DNA from: JBLHZY01 sp047631555
Lineage (GTDB): Bacteria; Pseudomonadota; Alphaproteobacteria; Rhodobacterales; Rhodobacteraceae
Reading direction: 5' to 3'
DNA: 64,000 nt
Assembly: GCA_047631555.1 (NCBI GenBank)
Contig: JBLHZY010000001.1
Location: 248,001-312,000 of the forward strand
The notes beneath the pieces are model-generated. The model had not been told where the DNA came from. It made no database searches and worked only from the letters and a program-made list of their open reading frames with translations. Position numbers and translations under genes: made by a program. This document shows, one piece after another, positions 60,098 through 64,000 of this stretch (its first letter is position 1; each line of letters opens with the position of its first letter).

Positions 60098-60487
60098 TTA
60101 GGTTTGATCGACGCCCGTCTTGCGCATCATTAGCCCCCAGATCATCAGCGCGGGCACAGTGGTAAAAATGGTCCATTGCGGCATCTGCCACAGAACACCA
60201 AGGCGCACCGCCCCGTAAAAGATAAACACCGCCGACCAGCCAAGCATCAGGCCGATAAGGGCAAGGGCAAGCGGGCGATTGGGATGGCGCACCAGCCAGA
60301 ACAGCGCCAGCGCCATGATGATCAGCGCGACCGTGACCGCATGCCAAAGCACGGCGGCAAAGGCGGCCAAAAGCGGCGATAGCCCGCCAGCCTGCATCGG
60401 CACATGGACCTCTTCACCCCCGCCAATCACATGGAGGAAAATCGTTGCGGTCATTATGATTGCTGCGGCGAAAATGGGCTTGTTCAT
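60098..60487 (-). CDS. Four-helix small membrane protein, divergent from TetR gene
   Basis: A 129-aa hydrophobic protein with four predicted helices (near 4-20, 35-60, 68-90 and 100-122). Features include a GGGEEVHVPMQ periplasmic loop after the first helix and an FAAVLWHAVTVALIIMALAL segment. I recognise no certain family. ATG 60487 has CAGGAGCCTCC upstream; a longer reading frame crosses the promoter region and is not used. It is divergent from the TetR gene at 60567 with shared operators, so it is probably its target. Confidence 0.7.
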   Translation of the reverse strand: MNKPIFAAAIIMTATIFLHVIGGGEEVHVPMQAGGLSPLLAAFAAVLWHAVTVALIIMALALFWLVRHPNRPLALALIGLMLGWSAVFIFYGAVRLGVLWQMPQWTIFTTVPALMIWGLMMRKTGVDQT

Positions 60488-60502
60488 CGGAGGCTCCTGA
60501 TT

Positions 60503-60520
60503 CCATACGGTACCGTATGG
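60503..60520. promoter_or_regulatory. TetR operator 1 (18-bp perfect palindrome)
   Basis: CCATACGGTACCGTATGG is a perfect 18-bp palindrome in the 79-nt gap between the divergent membrane-protein and TetR genes. On the minus strand it overlaps a possible -10 box (TACGGT) 17 nt after a TTGCGC -35 box. A second similar site lies at 60543. Confidence 0.85.
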
Positions 60521-60542
60521 TTGCACAGGGCGTTGCGCAAAA

Positions 60543-60560
60543 CAATACGGGTGCGTATGG
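60543..60560. promoter_or_regulatory. TetR operator 2 (imperfect copy)
   Basis: CAATACGGGTGCGTATGG matches operator 1 at 14 of 18 positions and lies exactly 40 bp from it, about four helical turns. It overlaps a possible plus-strand -10 (AATACG), 17 nt after a TTGCAC -35 box, just before the TetR start codon. It should mediate autoregulation. Confidence 0.78.
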
Positions 60561-60566
60561 TTGGCC

Positions 60567-61175
60567 ATGGTCAAAACGCCGCAACCCAAATTAACCGCCC
60601 CGGCCAAGCCGCGCAAAAGCCGCGAGGATTGGCTCCGGGCGGGCTTTCGTGCCCTCGCCAAAGGCGGGCAATCCGCGCTTCGGGTCGAGCCGATTGCGCG
60701 CGAAGTTGGGGCGACAAAGGGTTCTTTTTATTGGCATTTTGAGGATTTGGCGGCGCTAAAATCCGCGCTTTGGGCCTATTGGTCTGAGGCGGCGGTAAGC
60801 GGGATTATTGCGCAACTTGAGGCCCAAGCAGCGCCCGGGCGCGCCAGACTTGAGCGTTTATTGGCGCTCGCGACCGCCACGCCGCCCGAGGTTGGCGGCC
60901 GCGCCGCAGAGCCAGCGCTGCGCGATTGGGCGCGTTACGATCCATCTTTTGCTGCGATCTTGGCCAAGGTCGATCAAGAGCGGATCGCCTATGTCGCACG
61001 ATGCTTTATCGAGGCGGGATGCGCTGATGAGATGGTGAAGGCGCGCCTGCTTTACAGCGCCCTTATCGGGCTTGAACAGCAGCCCTCAGAGAACAATGAG
61101 AGCAGCGTTGAAGCCCTCAATACGCTGCTAGAAATGATGCTCAAAGAGGCCGACGCCGTATCGAAACCCGCCTAG
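60567..61175 (+). CDS. TetR/AcrR-family transcriptional regulator
   Basis: The 202-aa protein has an N-terminal HTH (REDWLRAGFRALAKGG, then PIAREVGATKGSFYWHFEDLAALKSAL near residues 44-70, in part VGATKGSFYWHF) and a helical ligand-binding domain. The N-terminus is basic (PKLTAPAKPRKS). It is likely a repressor of itself and of the divergent membrane-protein gene through the two operators. The ATG 60567 is 7 nt after the second operator. The ligand is unknown. The stop overlaps the convergent SDR gene by 4 nt. Confidence 0.9.
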   Translation: MVKTPQPKLTAPAKPRKSREDWLRAGFRALAKGGQSALRVEPIAREVGATKGSFYWHFEDLAALKSALWAYWSEAAVSGIIAQLEAQAAPGRARLERLLALATATPPEVGGRAAEPALRDWARYDPSFAAILAKVDQERIAYVARCFIEAGCADEMVKARLLYSALIGLEQQPSENNESSVEALNTLLEMMLKEADAVSKPA

Positions 61176-61819
61176 GCGATGCTGGCCAAAAGGCGCTTGG
61201 CCTCTGAAAGGGGCGCGGCAAGTGGGGCGCGATCTTCGCCCGGATAAAAGCGCGCGCGCGTGGCTGTTGGCATCGCATCGGGGCGCAGGATATGGATGTG
61301 CGGCGAGGTCGTTGTCGCCTCGGCCTCCCAGCTGCGGGCCAATGCGATTTGCGCGGCTTTCGTCGCGCCATAGGCCGAGAAGAACTTATCGCCGCCGCGC
61401 GCATCCTCAAAGAAAATTGCGCGGCCCTGATCTGCGGCTTCCAAAAGCGGCGCGACCATGGGGATCAATTTGCCCGTAGCCGTTACATTGATCGCAACGG
61501 ATTTGTCGAAATCTTTGGCGTCCATATGGGGCGCAGGCGAAAGGGGGGCTGCATGCACGGCGGCATGAACCCATGTATCCACATGGCCCCAACGATCATA
61601 AATCGCCCGGCACAGATGGGCCATCGCATCCACATTGGTGATATCCATCGGCGCCAAAGTCGCCTCGCCACCAAGCGCTTTGATCCGATCATCAAGCTCT
61701 TCAAGCGCACCCGTTGTGCGCGCCACGGCCACGATATGATGATCCGCCGCAAGCGCCTCAGCAAATGCCGCACCAAGCCCGCGCGAGGCGCCTGTGATCA
61801 GAGCAATCTTCTTTTCCAT
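61172..61819 (-). CDS. SDR-family oxidoreductase
   Basis: The 215-aa classical SDR has the cofactor loop ITGASRGLGAAFAEAL at residues 8-23, a DITNVDAMAHL segment after the second strand, and the active-site motif YGATK with catalytic Tyr and Lys near residue 150. It is shorter than usual, lacking much of the C-terminal substrate loop. The substrate is unknown. The gene starts 4 nt after purF ends, so it is probably co-transcribed with purF. Confidence 0.88.
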   Translation of the reverse strand: MEKKIALITGASRGLGAAFAEALAADHHIVAVARTTGALEELDDRIKALGGEATLAPMDITNVDAMAHLCRAIYDRWGHVDTWVHAAVHAAPLSPAPHMDAKDFDKSVAINVTATGKLIPMVAPLLEAADQGRAIFFEDARGGDKFFSAYGATKAAQIALARSWEAEATTTSPHIHILRPDAMPTATRARFYPGEDRAPLAAPLSEAKRLLASIA

Positions 61820-61823
61820 CTCT

Positions 61824-63317
61824 CTATTCCGCCGCTGTTTTCAGCTCAAAACCCTTGTCGATCATATCGCTCGGGGCCACAGGATATTCGCCCGAGAAAC
61901 AGGCATCGCAATATTGCGGAGACTTGGGATCGCGCCCCTCGGCCTCTCCGGCGGCGCGGTAAAGACCATCAAGCGAGATGAAGCGAAGACTATCCACGCC
62001 GAGATATTCGCACATCTCATCCTCGTTCATATTGGCCGCCAAAAGCTTATCCCGCTCGGGCGTATCAACGCCGTAAAAACACGGCCACATGGTCGGCGGC
62101 GAGGCAATGCGGAAGTGAACCTCGGCCGCGCCAGCGTCCAAAATCATCTCTTTGATCTTGCGGCTGGTCGTGCCGCGCACAACGCTATCGTCGACCAAAA
62201 TGATCCGTTTGCCCTTGATCAGCGCGCGGTTCACGTTGAGCTTGAGGCGCACGCCCATGTTGCGGATTTGCTCGGAGGGCTCAATAAACGTGCGGCCCAT
62301 ATACTGATTGCGGATGATCCCCATCGCATAAGGAATGCCGCTTTCCTGCGAAAATCCAATCGCCGCTGGCGTGCCGCTATCGGGAACAGGGCAGACAAGA
62401 TCCGCATCAACCGGCGTCTCACGCGCCAGCTCAACCCCGATTTGGCGGCGTGTCTCATAAACCGAGCGCCCGCCAAGAATGCTGTCGGGGCGGCTGAAAT
62501 AAACGTGCTCAAAGATGCAAAAGCGCGAGGGCTTGCGCTCAAACGGGTGAAAGCTCTCAACACCCTTCTCAGAGATCACAACCATCTCGCCGGGCTCAAT
62601 CTCGCGCACGAAATCGGCCCCAACAATATCCAAAGCGCATGTCTCAGAGCTAAGCGCCCAACCATCGCCAAGCTTGCCCAGAACGAGCGGGCGCACCCCC
62701 AAAGGATCGCGCACACCAATCAGCTTGGTGCGCGTCATCGCGACGATGGAAAACGCCCCCTCAACCCGGCGCAGCGCATCTTTCATCCGCTCGGGAATGT
62801 TGCGCTGAAGCGAGCGGGCCATCAAATGGATGATGCACTCGGAATCCGACGAGGATTGAAAAATCGAGCCGCGCTCAATCAATTCGCGGCGCAGGGCCGT
62901 TGCATTTGTGATGTTGCCATTATGCGCAATCGCCGCGCCGCCCATGGAAAATTCGCCAAAGAACGGCTGCACATCGCGGATCGCGGTCGCCCCCTTTGAG
63001 CCAGCGGTCGAATAGCGCACATGCCCAATGCCGATCGGGCCGGGCAGGGTTTCCATCACTTTATGGGAGGTAAAATTATCGCGCACATAGCCAAAGCGGC
63101 GGGCCGAGTTAAAGCCGGCCTCGAAATCATGGGTGACAATGCCGCCCGCTTCTTGGCCGCGATGCTGAAGGGCGTGCATGCCTAGGGCGACGAAATTGGC
63201 CGCGTCCGCAACCCCAACAACCCCGAAAACGCCGCATTCTTCTTTGAGTTTATCGTCGTCGCCGGGCCATCGCGCGGCGTCAAAATCAAAAGGATGGGCG
63301 GCTGGCATCTCGCGCAT
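61824..63317 (-). CDS. purF: Amidophosphoribosyltransferase
   Basis: The 497-aa enzyme makes 5-phosphoribosylamine, the first step of purine synthesis. The glutaminase nucleophile is Cys28 in EECGVFGVVG, so the first 27 residues are a propeptide or extension that must be removed. GIGHVRYSTAGS follows near residue 97. The phosphoribosyl-binding motif IILVDDSVVRGTT is near residue 370. I chose ATG 63317 with GGAG upstream; an in-frame Met three codons later is possible. It is followed by an SDR gene. Confidence 0.97.
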   Translation of the reverse strand: MREMPAAHPFDFDAARWPGDDDKLKEECGVFGVVGVADAANFVALGMHALQHRGQEAGGIVTHDFEAGFNSARRFGYVRDNFTSHKVMETLPGPIGIGHVRYSTAGSKGATAIRDVQPFFGEFSMGGAAIAHNGNITNATALRRELIERGSIFQSSSDSECIIHLMARSLQRNIPERMKDALRRVEGAFSIVAMTRTKLIGVRDPLGVRPLVLGKLGDGWALSSETCALDIVGADFVREIEPGEMVVISEKGVESFHPFERKPSRFCIFEHVYFSRPDSILGGRSVYETRRQIGVELARETPVDADLVCPVPDSGTPAAIGFSQESGIPYAMGIIRNQYMGRTFIEPSEQIRNMGVRLKLNVNRALIKGKRIILVDDSVVRGTTSRKIKEMILDAGAAEVHFRIASPPTMWPCFYGVDTPERDKLLAANMNEDEMCEYLGVDSLRFISLDGLYRAAGEAEGRDPKSPQYCDACFSGEYPVAPSDMIDKGFELKTAAE

Positions 63318-63397
63318 GAGCGGGGCTCCGAATCCGAATATTTGCAGTTGAGTTTCGTTTAGAACGTATCGATCCCAGTGTCACGAAAGGATCACAA

Positions 63398-63466
63398 ATG
63401 TTTTTCGAACACTTGGTCAAATTTGGCGCGATTTTGCAAAAACGGGCAACGATTAGGCAGGTTTAA
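63398..63466 (+). CDS. Candidate 22-aa small ORF upstream of purF on the opposite strand
   Basis: An ATG at 63398 is preceded 6 nt upstream by GAAAGGA, and the frame encodes a basic amphipathic peptide starting MFFEHLVKFG and ending before TAA. The surrounding 158-nt gap between purF and the methyltransferase gene has no other frame. There is no family evidence. Confidence 0.3.
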   Translation: MFFEHLVKFGAILQKRATIRQV

Positions 63467-63475
63467 GCGGATTGA

Positions 63476-64000
63476 TCAGCCGAGCGGCTTTCGCGCAATA
63501 ATAAAGACGGCGCCTGATGGATTTGGCTCGTCGCCTGCGCGCCATTCGATTTCGATCTCAAAGCCGGCTTTGACGATTTCTTCATGCAGCTTTTCTTGGG
63601 TCAGGATGACAACCCGCGGCAGGATATTCAGCGGCGAAAGCAGGGTGAAAATAGGCGCGAGAATTTTCTCTGGGCCGCGCAGACAGGAGCTTGATGAGAT
63701 GAATACGCCGCCCGGCTCGCAAAGATCATAGGCGCGCTGAATGGCCTCTTTCCAATTGGGCAAAAGATGCAAGAGGGAGTGCATCGCAATCGCGTCATAG
63801 CGCGCATTTGCATCGATGCTTTCAAGCGTACCCACTTCAAAGGTGACATTGCTCACACCTGCCTCGGCGGCGCGCGCTTTGGCGATGTCGATCATCTTGG
63901 GCGAGAAATCAATCGCGTGAATGATCTCAAGAAACGGCGCATTGGTGATCGCTGTTGTCCCGGTACCGCAGCCAACCTCAAGCATCTGCCAATCGGGGCG
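63476..64000 (-). CDS. SAM-dependent class I methyltransferase, 5' end outside the window
   Basis: The visible 174 codons continue in frame to the window edge. The SAM motif I is LEVGCGTGTTAI, followed by the IDFSPKMIDIAK acidic loop, and a post-motif segment ending LCEPGGVFISSS. The C-terminal part is hydrophobic with the usual beta-hairpin. Similar proteins are annotated UbiE/COQ5-like, but the substrate cannot be told. The N-terminal start is missing. Confidence 0.85.
   Translation of the reverse strand, partial: RPDWQMLEVGCGTGTTAITNAPFLEIIHAIDFSPKMIDIAKARAAEAGVSNVTFEVGTLESIDANARYDAIAMHSLLHLLPNWKEAIQRAYDLCEPGGVFISSSSCLRGPEKILAPIFTLLSPLNILPRVVILTQEKLHEEIVKAGFEIEIEWRAGDEPNPSGAVFIIARKPLG

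Noticed and set aside
1..64000. Search for tRNA, rRNA, phage or insertion-sequence features
   Set aside because: No recognisable tRNA arms, rRNA segments, transposase or integrase genes, or flanking direct repeats were seen.

Overview
The window is chromosomal DNA from an alphaproteobacterium, most likely a Rhodobacterales (Roseobacter/Rhodobacter-type) species. This rests on a proton-pumping transhydrogenase operon, a long 14-subunit nuo (complex I) operon interrupted by Rhodobacterales-type accessory ORFs (DUF5333 and DUF5337 families), a NuoE with a long C-terminal extension, a type III pantothenate kinase next to RNase J, a tatABC/surE/pcm/nlpD neighbourhood and a Hint-domain protein. The species cannot be named from sequence alone. 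Gene density is high and there is no prophage, insertion sequence, CRISPR array, rRNA or tRNA that I could recognise.

Layout. 1-1.6 kb: end of pntA and all of pntB. 1.8-11.1 kb: mixed housekeeping genes: DUF3422, an M20 acetylornithine-deacetylase-type enzyme, DUF1304, moaA, a lipoprotein, a glmU-glmS-alkD operon and a gph-type phosphatase. 11.2-12.4 kb: a DegT-family aminotransferase. 12.4-20.5 kb: a leucine/isovalerate catabolic operon (ivd, mccB, nitronate monooxygenase, mccA, GST, HMG-CoA lyase, methylglutaconyl-CoA hydratase) behind a strong sigma70-like promoter overlapped by a 22-bp palindrome. 20.8-40.9 kb: nuoA-N with about ten intact accessory ORFs woven in by 0-4 nt junctions. They comprise a sulfotransferase, three small membrane proteins, an anchored HhH protein, DUF3291, two paired periplasmic DUF5333 proteins, a lipoprotein, a carboxymuconolactone-decarboxylase-fold protein and very small ORFs. 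birA, coaX and rnj follow directly, ending at a clear bidirectional terminator.

44.2-53 kb: a DEAD-box helicase, an unusual asparagine-synthetase-like protein with a histone-H1-like tail, prfC, a lipoprotein, a Hint-domain protein, an atypical SDR and a decayed arsM-like methyltransferase. 53-61 kb: an orphan ABC ATPase, tatABC, a DUF815 AAA ATPase ending in a 25-bp tandem repeat, then nlpD-like, pcm and surE on the minus strand. 60-64 kb: a small membrane protein divergent from a TetR regulator with two matching operators between them, then an SDR, purF and a partial methyltransferase.

How they work together. The catabolic operon converts isovaleryl-CoA to acetoacetate and acetyl-CoA and feeds reduced carriers to respiration. 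Complex I and transhydrogenase couple NADH/NADPH to the proton gradient. BirA (just after nuo) would biotinylate the MccA carrier domain. Tat exports folded redox proteins. The most interesting unexplained material is (i) the accessory set inside the nuo operon, especially two neighbouring proteins sharing an Ala/Lys/Pro-rich linker plus a C-terminal helix-hairpin-helix domain, (ii) the asparagine-synthetase-like orphan and (iii) the two palindromic operator regions.
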